Assembly (NCBI GenBank): GCA_027673765.1
Contig: JAQDWB010000028.1
Coordinates: 1-18,344 of the forward strand
Length of the DNA stretch: 18,344 nucleotides
Source: Coriobacteriaceae bacterium AM113-163
GTDB lineage: Bacteria > Actinomycetota > Coriobacteriia > Coriobacteriales > Coriobacteriaceae
Direction: 5' to 3'
Under the pieces are notes generated by a model. That model had not been told where the DNA came from, did not search any database, and saw only the letters and a list, made by a program, of their open reading frames with translations. Of this stretch, positions 1 to 9,494 are shown piece after piece; the first letter of the stretch is position 1; every line of letters begins with the position of its first letter. The position numbers were made by a program, and so were the translations under genes.

Positions 1-94
1 GGCATGCCCCGCCTCTTACACCACATCTCTGCGCGCTACCCGCAGCTCATTCTGCGCCCCCGTTTTTGGGTATTGCGGTTGTTTGTCGCCGGTT

Positions 95-1951
95 TTACGC
101 CGCTTCGTCGAACTGCGAGTTGTACAGGTCGGCGTAGAAGCCGCCCTGGGCGAGCAACTCGTCGTGTGTGCCCTTCTCGACGATGTCGCCGTCGCGAATC
201 ACCAAGATTACGTCGGCGTTGCGGATCGTGGACAGGCGATGCGCGATGACAAAGCTCGTGCGGCCCTGCATCAGCGCATCCATGGCGCGCTGAATGAGCT
301 CCTCGGTGCGGGTATCGACGTTGGAGGTCGCCTCGTCCAGAATCAGCGCCGGGCGGTCGGCCAAAATGGCACGGGCGATGGTCACGAGCTGGCGCTGACC
401 CTGTGACAGGTTGGTGCCCTCCTCGTTGATCATAAAGTCGTAACCGCCGGCGAGCGTATGGATAAAGTGATCGCAGCGTGCGGCGCGTGCAGCGGCCTCG
501 ACTTCGGCATCGCTCGCATCGGGGCGTCCGTAGCGGATGTTCTCGCGGATGGTGCCGTTAAACAGCCAGGTATCCTGCAGCACCATGGCAAACTCGCCTC
601 GCAGCGCCGCGCGGTCCCAGTCGCGCACGTCGACACCCTCAACGCGCAGCGAACCGCCGTCCACATCGTAGAAGCGCTGCAGCAGCTTGATGAGCGTGGT
701 CTTGCCAGCGCCGGTGGGGCCGACGATGGCGATGGTCTGACCGGGCTGCGCCTCGCAGCTAAAATCGTGGATGATGGTCTTGTCGGGCGTGTAGCCAAAC
801 TTGACATGGTCAAACTCCACGTGGCCGGGGCGCTTCTCGGGAATCTGCGCGTCGGCCTTCTGCTCCTCCTCGGGCGCGGTCAGGAACTCAAAGACGCGCT
901 CGGTGGCGGCGGCCATCGACTGCATCGTGTTGCTCACGTTGCCCAGCTGCTGCACGGGTTGCGTAAAGTTGCGAACGTACTGGATAAAGCTCTGAATATC
1001 GCCAGGCGTGGCATTGCCGGTCAGCGCGAGCTGCGCGCCCACCACGACGACGCCCACGTAGCCCATGTTGCCCACCAAGCTCATAAGCGGCATCATCAGG
1101 CCCGACAGGAACTGCGAGCGCCATCCGCTAATAAAGAGGCGGTCGTTTTGGCGGTCGAACTCCTCGATCGAGGCCTCGGCGCGGTCGAACACCTGAATGA
1201 CGTTCTGGCCCGCAAAGTCCTCCTCGATAATACCGTTGACGGTGCCCAGGACCCGCTGTTGCTCGCGGAAGTACGGCTGCGAGAAGTGAATCATCACAGC
1301 CAGGATAATCGCGGCGGCCGGCAGCGTGAGCACGGTGACGCCGGTAAGTGGCAGGCTGATCGATAGCATCATGACGAGCACGCCGATAATCTGCGTCACC
1401 GACGTGATGAGCTGCGTCACGCTCTGGTTGAGCGACTGGCCGAGCGTATCGACGTCGTTGGTGATGCGGCTGAGCACGTCTCCCTTGCTGTGGCCGTTGA
1501 AGTAACTCATCGGAACGACGGCGATCTTGGCGGCGATCTCCTTGCGCATGCGATAACAAATCTTTTGCGTGACGCCGGTCATGAGCCAGCCTTGGATCAG
1601 GCTGCAGGCAGAGCTCGCCAGATACAGACAGAGCAAAAAGCCGAGCGTCTTGGCGATCCAGGCAAAGTCGACATCGCCGGTACCGTTGACCTTGGCAACC
1701 AGGCCTTCGAACAGTTTGGTCGTAACCTGGCCGAGCACCTTGGGTCCCACAATGTTAAAGATGACCGAGCACACGGCAAAGGCGACAGCGGCAAACACGG
1801 CAATCTTGTGCTGACCGATATAGCCGAGTAGCTGCCTCATGGTGCCCTTAAAGTCCTTGGCCTTTTCGCCGCGGCCCATGCCACCCATGCGGCCCATGGG
1901 ACCGCGCCGGCGGGTGGGCTTGGGAATCTGAGTCTTGGTCTTGTCTGCCAT
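95..1951 (-). CDS. ABC exporter half-transporter, heterodimer subunit with canonical Walker B
   Basis: 618 residues, the normal length for a type IV (ABCB-like) exporter half: transmembrane domain, then nucleotide-binding domain. The N-terminus (about 1-35) is a basic Gly/Met/Arg-rich cytosolic tail. About six membrane helices lie between 45 and 330. The ATPase domain has Walker A GPTGAGKT (411-418), Q-loop VLQD (~457), signature LSQGQ (515-519, second Gly of LSGGQ changed to Gln), Walker B LILDE with catalytic E540, and switch H571. Its ATG overlaps the stop of the upstream partner by one base (TAATG), so the two are translationally coupled and probably form one heterodimer. The altered signature here would face the altered Walker B of the partner, the arrangement known for BmrCD and TM287/288-type exporters. 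Substrate unknown; a drug or lipid-like compound is plausible given the MarR gene at the head of the unit. No clear terminator is seen in bases 1-94. Confidence 0.93.
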   Translation of the reverse strand: MADKTKTQIPKPTRRRGPMGRMGGMGRGEKAKDFKGTMRQLLGYIGQHKIAVFAAVAFAVCSVIFNIVGPKVLGQVTTKLFEGLVAKVNGTGDVDFAWIAKTLGFLLCLYLASSACSLIQGWLMTGVTQKICYRMRKEIAAKIAVVPMSYFNGHSKGDVLSRITNDVDTLGQSLNQSVTQLITSVTQIIGVLVMMLSISLPLTGVTVLTLPAAAIILAVMIHFSQPYFREQQRVLGTVNGIIEEDFAGQNVIQVFDRAEASIEEFDRQNDRLFISGWRSQFLSGLMMPLMSLVGNMGYVGVVVVGAQLALTGNATPGDIQSFIQYVRNFTQPVQQLGNVSNTMQSMAAATERVFEFLTAPEEEQKADAQIPEKRPGHVEFDHVKFGYTPDKTIIHDFSCEAQPGQTIAIVGPTGAGKTTLIKLLQRFYDVDGGSLRVEGVDVRDWDRAALRGEFAMVLQDTWLFNGTIRENIRYGRPDASDAEVEAAARAARCDHFIHTLAGGYDFMINEEGTNLSQGQRQLVTIARAILADRPALILDEATSNVDTRTEELIQRAMDALMQGRTSFVIAHRLSTIRNADVILVIRDGDIVEKGTHDELLAQGGFYADLYNSQFDEAA

Positions 1952-4317
1952 TAGCGCTCGCCTCCTTCCATGACGGCTTCAATTTCTTCTTGGGTGAGCC
2001 CCAGCTCCTCGGCGGAAAGCTGCGACTGTGCGATCTCCAGGTACGCTGGGCAGCTGTGCAGCAGCTCCTCGTGCGTACCGGTGCCCACCACGTGGCCGTC
2101 GTCGAGCACGATGATCTGGTCGGCGTGCATGATGGTCGCGATGCGCTGGGCCACGACCACGAGCGCGGCGTGGGTAACGTTTTTGGCAAGCTCCTCGCGC
2201 AGGCGCGCGTCTGTTTTGTAGTCGAGGGCGCTAAACGAGTCATCGAACACCACGACCTCGGGCTTTTTGGCCAACGCGCGTGCGATGGCCAGACGCTGGC
2301 GCTGACCGCCCGAGACATTGGAGCCGCCCTGGCTGATGGGGGAGTCGTAGCCGCCCTCGCGCTCGGCGATAAAGTCCTCGGCTTGGGCGATGCGCGCGGC
2401 CCGGTGCATGTCCTCGTCGCTCACCATGTCGCCGGCAAACTTGAGGTTGCTCTCAACGGTGCCCGAGAACAGACGACCCTGCTGCGGGATGTAACCAATG
2501 CGGCGGCGCAGCTCGGAAAGGGTCATGTCGCGCACGTCGATGCCGTCGAGCGAAATGCTGCCGCCCGTGACGTCGTACAGGCGCGGAATCAGCTGCACGA
2601 GCGTGGACTTGCCCGAGCCCGTGGAGCCAATGATGCCGAGCATCTGACCGGCATGCGTGGTGAAGTTCACGCCGCTAATGACGTCGGCGCGGGCATCGGG
2701 ATACTGGAAGCTCACGTCGCGGAAAGTGAGCTCACCGTGCGGCGCGCTGGCCGCGGGCAGTTTGGGCGAGGCGGGGTCGTTGATGCTCGTGGGGCAAGTG
2801 ATGACCTCTTCCACGCGCTCGGCTGCGACCTCGGCACGGGGCAGGATAACCGAAACCATGGTGAGGATCATAAACGCCATGACGATCTGCATGGTGTAGG
2901 AGATAAACGCCATCATGTTGCCGACCTGCATCACGCCGTCGGACACGCCCTGCGCGCCAAACCAGACGATAAGCACGGTGATGCAGTTCATGACGAGCAT
3001 CATGAGCGGCATCATAAAGCTCATGGCGCGGTTGGTGTAGAGCTGCGTGGTCATCAGGTCGAGTGATGCCTTGTCAAAACGCTCGAGCTCATGCTCCTCG
3101 CGGTTGAACGAGCGGATGGGCATAAGACCGTCGAGCAGCTCGCGGGCGGTGAGGTTCACGCGGTCCACAAAGCTCTGCATCTTTTTGAACTTGGGCATGG
3201 TAAGGCCCATGAGCACGCCGACGACGGCCGAGACCGCGATGATGGCCACGGCGATGGTCCACTCCAGGCCGGTGTGGTTGGCCAGGACGCGCATGACCGC
3301 GACGATACCCATGACAGGCGCCATGAGGCACATGCGAATGAACAGAGTCGCTGCCATCTGGATCTGCTGAATGTCGTTGGTGCAGCGGGTGATGAGCGAG
3401 GCCTGGCTAAACTTGCCCACCTCGGCCGGCGAGAAGTGCATGACCTTGTTGAAGGTCTCGCGGCGCAGGTCGCGGGCGATGGAGCAGGCGGTGCGCGACG
3501 CCACAGCGCCGGTCAGGATGGTGGCGACCAGCGAGATCAGGCACAGGCCAAACATCGTGGTCGCCATGCGGCTCAGGTAGGCGTTCTGCACGTCGGCGGG
3601 GTCGATGCCCTGCGCCTTGTACTCGTCCTGCACGTAGGTCACGGCGCGCTGCGTGACGATAGAGCCCGACATGGAGCCCATTTTGTCCGCCATTTCGTTG
3701 GCGCCTTCGACGAGCTTGCCCTGGTCGATCAAGCCACCTTCAACGCCCAGACGCAGGCTCTTCATGGTGATCTTGCCGCCGTCGGCATCAATCTGCTTTT
3801 GCATGTTCTGTGCCGCTGCGGCCTTCTGCTGCATCTCGGCGAGCTGCTCGGGCGTCATTGCCGCCATCTGCTCGGGGGTGGGCATGGTCTGGGCGGCGTT
3901 GTTGTCTTGGTCGCTGGACGTGCCCATCATGTCGCCCATGGAGCTGGCGTCGATGCCCTGGTTGAGCGAAAGGACGACGGTCTCGGGCAGGCTCATGATG
4001 TCGGCAATCTTGCCGCCGTCGGCGCGCTCCTCCTCGGTGCCCTTGTACGTTCGAATGCCGTTGTTGTCCGCCTTGCTAAACACGGCATCCACAGCTTTGG
4101 CGTCCTTGGCGCCCATAAAGAGCTTGAGGTCATCGAGCGATTCGGCGCGAATGGTGTCGGGCACGGGTGAGGCGATGCCGCCTTGCTGCACGCCCACATC
4201 GACGATGTCACTCATATACGTAGGCAGCGCTAGGTCGGCATTGCAACTGATTACGATAAGTACGATAGCCGTGAGCAGCGCCAGGACATGCTTTTTAAAG
4301 AGCTTGAGAATCCTCAC
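1951..4317 (-). CDS. ABC exporter half-transporter, degenerate-site subunit with large extracellular insert
   Basis: 788 residues from a GTG start at 4317. This start overlaps the MarR stop (GTGA), has AGGAG about 9 nt upstream, and begins immediately before a hydrophobic helix (about 9-27). The frame stays open 91 codons further up, but that stretch is Arg/Pro-rich and lies inside the MarR gene. Between helix 1 and helix 2 (~252-272) is an extra ~200-residue segment, absent from ordinary exporters, with a Met/Gln/Ala-rich stretch at about 144-176; by topology it should be outside the membrane. The ATPase domain has Walker A GSTGSGKS (564-571), signature VSGGQ (668-672), Walker B VVFDD with Asp693 in place of the catalytic Glu, and Gln724 in place of the switch His. 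These changes mark the degenerate-site subunit of a heterodimeric exporter. It overlaps its partner by one base. Confidence 0.92.
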   Translation of the reverse strand: MRILKLFKKHVLALLTAIVLIVISCNADLALPTYMSDIVDVGVQQGGIASPVPDTIRAESLDDLKLFMGAKDAKAVDAVFSKADNNGIRTYKGTEEERADGGKIADIMSLPETVVLSLNQGIDASSMGDMMGTSSDQDNNAAQTMPTPEQMAAMTPEQLAEMQQKAAAAQNMQKQIDADGGKITMKSLRLGVEGGLIDQGKLVEGANEMADKMGSMSGSIVTQRAVTYVQDEYKAQGIDPADVQNAYLSRMATTMFGLCLISLVATILTGAVASRTACSIARDLRRETFNKVMHFSPAEVGKFSQASLITRCTNDIQQIQMAATLFIRMCLMAPVMGIVAVMRVLANHTGLEWTIAVAIIAVSAVVGVLMGLTMPKFKKMQSFVDRVNLTARELLDGLMPIRSFNREEHELERFDKASLDLMTTQLYTNRAMSFMMPLMMLVMNCITVLIVWFGAQGVSDGVMQVGNMMAFISYTMQIVMAFMILTMVSVILPRAEVAAERVEEVITCPTSINDPASPKLPAASAPHGELTFRDVSFQYPDARADVISGVNFTTHAGQMLGIIGSTGSGKSTLVQLIPRLYDVTGGSISLDGIDVRDMTLSELRRRIGYIPQQGRLFSGTVESNLKFAGDMVSDEDMHRAARIAQAEDFIAEREGGYDSPISQGGSNVSGGQRQRLAIARALAKKPEVVVFDDSFSALDYKTDARLREELAKNVTHAALVVVAQRIATIMHADQIIVLDDGHVVGTGTHEELLHSCPAYLEIAQSQLSAEELGLTQEEIEAVMEGGER

Positions 4318-4763
4318 TCGGCATCTCTCCTTTCTTGGTTGCGGTCGATAATTTCGTTGGCACGCCTTAGAAGGCGCACCATCTCTTGGGTATCCGTTTC
4401 GCCGAGCTGCTCGAGAAAGGCCGCGGTGCGGTCCTCGAATTCCCGACGTTTGATTTCGAGGTCTTGTCGGCCTTTGTCGGTCACCGTGACGTGTACGCGA
4501 CGACGGTCGGTTTTTGAGTGCTCGCGCTCGACCCAGCCCTTGCCCTCGAGGGCGCGCAGGATGTTGGCGATGCGGGCGCTCGAGACCCAAGCGCGATCGG
4601 CGAGTTCGCTCGGCGTAAGCGAACCGCCGGCGAGCATGAGGGCGCGCATGACGGCCATCTCGCCGCTCATCGCCTGGTCGACAAAACGCGAAACGTGCTG
4701 GTGCATGCTGCCAAACTCGGTAAAGAGCTGACGCCCAAGCTCATGGAAATCGGTATCTTCCAC
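4314..4763 (-). CDS. MarR-family transcriptional regulator
   Basis: 149 residues, the usual MarR length, from a GTG start with a weak AGGGG ribosome site. A winged helix-turn-helix is visible: recognition region around TPSELADRAWVSSARIANIL (about 50-69) and the wing DRRRVHVTVTDKG (about 86-98), flanked by the helices that form the MarR dimer interface. It is the first gene of a three-gene unit and its stop overlaps the start of the first exporter gene (GTGA). MarR proteins next to drug-type exporters commonly repress their own operon and release it when they bind the exported ligand; that role is inferred here. The AT-rich 4764-4900 stretch must hold its promoter, but I cannot pick one with confidence. 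Confidence 0.93.
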   Translation of the reverse strand: MEDTDFHELGRQLFTEFGSMHQHVSRFVDQAMSGEMAVMRALMLAGGSLTPSELADRAWVSSARIANILRALEGKGWVEREHSKTDRRRVHVTVTDKGRQDLEIKRREFEDRTAAFLEQLGETDTQEMVRLLRRANEIIDRNQERRDAE

Positions 4764-5016
4764 CGAAAACCCCTAACACTAGAAACTATTTTTGGTGAAA
4801 GATGATACCCGCATATTCGGGCCTCATGCAGTGGGCAATATAAAGAGCGCATAAAGAGTTAAAAAATTCAATTGCTGAAGCGTTTCAAAGAACTATTATG
4901 CCCGCGGTTAGGCGGGGGGGGTTGTCACCACCATGACGACTGGGACTCATATAATCGCCACGTGCGATGCTCCAACTTCCCGCAAGGAGACACCTTATAT
5001 AAAGGGGGATGGAGTC
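4764..5016. promoter_or_regulatory. Divergent promoter region between the MarR unit and the SDR gene
   Basis: 253 bases separate the minus-strand MarR unit from the plus-strand SDR gene. The MarR half (4764-4900) is AT-rich. The SDR half holds a G8 tract (4914-4921), an imperfect inverted repeat (4921-4940) and a perfect TATAAT (4950-4955). The SDR gene has a strong purine-rich ribosome site (GGGGGATGGAG, 5004-5014). No open frame here looks like a real gene. Confidence 0.6.
4921..4940. promoter_or_regulatory. Candidate operator: inverted repeat GTTGTCA-N6-TGACGAC
   Basis: The two 7-base arms match at 6 of 7 positions as an inverted repeat. The repeat ends 9 bases before a perfect TATAAT (4950-4955), so a protein bound here would cover the -35 region of the SDR/KDG-permease promoter. 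TTGTCA inside the left arm is -35-like, but the 22-base spacing is too long for a normal sigma-70 promoter, which would fit an activator- or repressor-controlled promoter. The regulator is not identified. Confidence 0.4.
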
Positions 5017-5766
5017 ATGGCATTTGACTTCACGGGCAAGACCGCGATTGTCACGGGTGGCACTCAGGGCATTGGCCTCGAGATCGCCAAGGGCATCGTC
5101 GCGGGCGGCGGACACGTCGCGCTCATCGCAAGGAACGCTGCTAAGGGCGAGGCCGCGGTGGCCGAGCTTGGCGAGGGCAACAAGTTCTATCAGCTCGATG
5201 TTGCCGATGCGCCCAAGGCGCGTGAGACCGTCGAGCAGATTTTTACGGACCTGCCGCAAACCAACATCCTGATCAACTGCGCTGGCGTCATCAGCACCAA
5301 GAAGTTCGACGAGATCGATGACACCGAGTGGCGTCGTACCATCGACATCAACCTCAACGGTACCTTCACTATGATGAATGCTGTGTACCCGCACTTTAAG
5401 GCGGCCCATGCCGGCACTATCGTCAACGTGAGTTCCGTTGCGGGCAAGATCGGTGGCGGCCTGCTCGGCACCGCGGCTTACGCGAGCTCCAAGGCCGGTG
5501 TTAACGGTCTAACCAAGGCAGTCGCCAAGGAAGGCGGCAAGTTTGGCGTCCGCTGCAACGCCGTGTGCCCGTCGCTCACCCTTACCGATATGACCTCGAT
5601 TCTCTCTGACGAGAACTCTCAGCGCATCATCAACGGTATTCCTCTGGGCCGTGCCGCCCAGGCAAGCGAGCCCGCGCAGATGGTGCTCTTCTTTGCCTCC
5701 GACCTTGCCAGCTTCGTGAACGGCGAGATCGGTGACTGCGACGGTGGCATCGTCCTGGACGGGTAA
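5017..5766 (+). CDS. SDR-family oxidoreductase, possibly KduD-like
   Basis: 249 residues, a classical short-chain dehydrogenase/reductase of one Rossmann domain. Visible motifs: cofactor loop TGGTQGIG (13-20), NCAG (88-91), Asn112 in DINLNG, Ser139/140, and Tyr155-x3-Lys159 in YASSK. Two extra residues lie between the Ser and Tyr compared with FabG-type enzymes. Arg39 after the second strand suggests NADP preference, weak evidence only. The start at 5017 has a strong ribosome site; the upstream in-frame ATG at 4933 would add 28 residues with no SDR similarity. The next gene is a KDG permease, so a sugar-acid oxidoreductase such as 2-deoxy-D-gluconate/5-keto-gluconate dehydrogenase is a reasonable guess, but the substrate cannot be read from sequence. 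Confidence 0.9.
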   Translation: MAFDFTGKTAIVTGGTQGIGLEIAKGIVAGGGHVALIARNAAKGEAAVAELGEGNKFYQLDVADAPKARETVEQIFTDLPQTNILINCAGVISTKKFDEIDDTEWRRTIDINLNGTFTMMNAVYPHFKAAHAGTIVNVSSVAGKIGGGLLGTAAYASSKAGVNGLTKAVAKEGGKFGVRCNAVCPSLTLTDMTSILSDENSQRIINGIPLGRAAQASEPAQMVLFFASDLASFVNGEIGDCDGGIVLDG

Positions 5767-5784
5767 TACCCCGCGACGATAATT

Positions 5785-5825
5785 CGGCGACGGCTCCTGC
5801 GACTCGGGACCGTCGCCTTCTTTCT
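5785..5825 (+). terminator. Hairpin with short T-rich tail after the SDR gene
   Basis: GGCGACGG (5786-5793) pairs perfectly with CCGTCGCC (5810-5817), with further TCC/GGA pairing inside, followed by TTCTTTCT. The T tract is interrupted, so it may only partly terminate and set the ratio of SDR to permease transcript. Confidence 0.6.
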
Positions 5826-5874
5826 GACAAAGGCGCGTGCGGCCGCGTGTCACACGCATCAAAAGGAGATATAA

Positions 5875-6888
5875 ATGAGTGAATCGACTGCGGTGGAGGC
5901 GCCGGCGGCAAAGGAGCCGTTCTTTAAGATGTCCTCCATCCCGGGTGCCAATATTTTGGTGCCGCTTTTGTTGGGCTGCCTGCTCAACACGCTGTTCCCC
6001 GATCTGTTCAAAACGCTCGGCAGCTTTACGCTCGGCATGACCCAGCAGGGCGCAGGCCCGCTTGTTGGCGCTTTTTTGCTCATCGTCGGTACGACGATTT
6101 CGTTTAAGAGCGCTCCTGCCGCCGCTGCCCGCGGCGCCATCATCATCGCCGTCAAGCAGATCGTGGTCGTTGCCGTGTCGCTGCTCATCCTTTATGTGTT
6201 CAACGACAACCTGTTTGGTATCTCGGCCATGGTGATGCTGGCCGCTTGCACGGGTGCCAACAACGCTATGTACGCTGGACTGATGGGCACCATGGGCAAC
6301 GAGGCCGAGCGTGGCGCCGTCGCCATCACCACGCTGGTTGTCGGCCCTCCGGTCACGATGATCGTGCTCGGCGCTGCCGGTCAGGCTCCGATCGGCTGGT
6401 CGCTCGTGGGCGCCATCCTGCCGATCGTCGTCGGCATTATCCTGGGTAACCTCTTCCCCAGCTTTAAGAAGATGATGGCACCGGCACTTTCCGCCATCAT
6501 CGTGCTCGTCTTCTTTGCCATGGGCTCGACCATGACCTTTGGCCAGCTTATCAACGGTGGTCTTCCCGGCATCCTGCTCGGCGTGATCTGCTCGGTGGTC
6601 TTTGCAATTCCCGTCATCGCGGTCGATAAGCTCACGGGCGGTACGGGTGTCGCAGGTGCGGCCATTTCGAGCTGCGCCGGAGCCAATGTGGCCACGCCTG
6701 CTGCCATGGCAAGCGTCAACGAGGCCATGTACGGCGGCGCGGTGCTCGCGACGGCGACGGCGCAGGTCGCAGCATGTGCTATCGTGACGGCCATTTTGAC
6801 CCCGCTGGTCACCAGCTGGTGCTACAAGCATTTTGAGGGTCAGGGCCACAGCAAGGCAACGACCGACAAGGCCGCCGCAGCCGCCTAA
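5875..6888 (+). CDS. kdgT: 2-keto-3-deoxygluconate permease (KdgT family)
   Basis: 337 residues, almost entirely hydrophobic, with about ten predicted membrane helices and short charged tails at both ends, the usual size and character of the KdgT proton-symporter family. The family's glycine-rich stretches are present, including the AACTGANNAMYAGLMG region near residues 122-137 and a second similar block, SSCAGANVATPAAMAS, near 263-278. The ATG follows a good ribosome site (AAAAGGAG). It imports 2-keto-3-deoxygluconate, an intermediate of pectin and uronate breakdown, normally followed by KDG kinase and KDPG aldolase, neither of which is in this window. It follows the SDR gene by 108 bases and is probably co-transcribed by read-through. 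Confidence 0.85.
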   Translation: MSESTAVEAPAAKEPFFKMSSIPGANILVPLLLGCLLNTLFPDLFKTLGSFTLGMTQQGAGPLVGAFLLIVGTTISFKSAPAAAARGAIIIAVKQIVVVAVSLLILYVFNDNLFGISAMVMLAACTGANNAMYAGLMGTMGNEAERGAVAITTLVVGPPVTMIVLGAAGQAPIGWSLVGAILPIVVGIILGNLFPSFKKMMAPALSAIIVLVFFAMGSTMTFGQLINGGLPGILLGVICSVVFAIPVIAVDKLTGGTGVAGAAISSCAGANVATPAAMASVNEAMYGGAVLATATAQVAACAIVTAILTPLVTSWCYKHFEGQGHSKATTDKAAAAA

Positions 6889-6927
6889 TGCCAAGTGGCA
6901 ATCAAAGCTAAATAACTAGCCATGCCA

Positions 6928-6970
6928 CAGGGCGGCCCCGGGGGAAATCCCGTGGCCGCCCTGCAGTTTC
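6928..6970 (+). terminator. Rho-independent terminator after the KDG permease
   Basis: A perfect 10-bp stem, CAGGGCGGCC (6928-6937) with GGCCGCCCTG (6954-6963), is extended inside by CGGG/CCCG pairing and followed by CAGTTTCTGT. The T run is short but the stem is very stable. Confidence 0.75.
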
Positions 6971-7101
6971 TGTGGGGTCTCTGGGGCACTTTACCCTGCT
7001 AAAACTGGCATAACAGCTAGAGTGAACGTCGTACAAAGGCAAGGAAAAATACCAAACAAATCGGTGAACGGTAGTTGTTCGCGCTCGCATTTCCTGCGGA
7101 T

Positions 7102-7128
7102 TTGTTAAAAACGCCATAATGGTATAAA
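7102..7128 (+). promoter_or_regulatory. Candidate promoter of pflB
   Basis: TTGTTA (7102-7107) and TATAAA (7123-7128) are separated by 15 bases, slightly short but with good hexamers in an AT-rich island inside GC-rich DNA. Transcription from here would give a leader of about 220 nt. The 6971-7101 stretch before it holds no gene I can support. Confidence 0.5.
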
Positions 7129-7134
7129 AAAAGA

Positions 7135-7357
7135 AACATATAACAGCCCTGATGAAGGGGGTGGCTATGTTATCCTTCTCAAACGGGTGAAATCTTGGGT
7201 TTGGGTTGTAGTTCCAAGGTGGACAGACGTTTTTCCCTGCACCAACGTGTGGTGAAGAACGGAAGAAGCCGGTAGTGCAAGCCGATAATTCAAGAATTCA
7301 ATAAGCAGCGGTGTGAGAGAGCGCCGCATTACACGTAACTAGGAGCGTGGTTACACA
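7135..7357 (+). promoter_or_regulatory. Long, probably structured 5' leader of pflB
   Basis: About 220 nt with no credible gene but a series of possible hairpins: ATAACAGCC/GGC-TA-TGTTAT (7140-7148 with 7163-7173), CTTGG/CCAAG (7194-7198 with 7214-7218), CACCA/TGGTG (7240-7244 with 7250-7254), GCGGTG/CGCCGC (7308-7313 with 7322-7327), and GTAAC/GTTAC (7335-7339 with 7350-7354), the last enclosing the AGGAG ribosome site. No known riboswitch class is recognisable to me. It may be a cis-acting RNA that tunes PFL synthesis. Confidence 0.45.
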
Positions 7358-9409
<2,052 letters not shown>

Positions 9410-9410
9410 C

Positions 9411-9435
9411 TATTGTTAGTGCTATACTAACAATA
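9411..9435. promoter_or_regulatory. Perfect palindrome overlapping an extended -10 between the two pfl genes
   Basis: TATTGTTAGT (9411-9420) and ACTAACAATA (9426-9435) are exact inverted repeats around a 5-base loop, starting one base after the catalytic-chain stop codon. The centre reads TGCTATACT (9420-9428), an extended -10 element. It can be an RNA hairpin (processing or stability) or a repressor-covered promoter for the small chain. There is no T tract, so it is not a normal terminator. Confidence 0.65.
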
Positions 9436-9451
9436 ACGATTACTGATTAGC

Positions 9452-9471
9452 GCGCCGGTTTCGGCCGGCGC
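9452..9471 (+). promoter_or_regulatory. GC-rich hairpin ahead of the glycyl-radical subunit gene
   Basis: GCGCCGG... arms: GCGCCGG-type left arm at 9452-9458 and CCGGCGC at 9465-9471 form a 7-bp stem around TTTCGG. It lies 11 bases before the AAGGAG ribosome site of the small chain. No T tract follows. It may block exonucleases or influence small-chain translation. Confidence 0.45.
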
Positions 9472-9494
9472 CTATCGATCGAAGGAGACACATT

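Noticed and set aside
1..94. Terminator for the exporter unit
   Set aside because: No stable stem followed by a T run in the minus-strand direction could be found in the available bases; the real end may lie outside the window.
4318..4590. 91-residue N-terminal extension of the larger ABC subunit
   Set aside because: Arg/Pro-rich, lies wholly inside the MarR gene in another frame, while the GTG at 4317 has a ribosome site and overlaps the MarR stop as expected for coupled genes.
7050..7130. Rex- or FNR-type site before pflB
   Set aside because: Only a half-site-like TTTGTTAAAAA is present; no inverted partner at the expected spacing.
7147..7195. Hammerhead-ribozyme-like CTGATGA followed later by GAAA
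   Set aside because: The bases between cannot form the required stem directly closing the core and no third stem or cleavage site fits; chance match.
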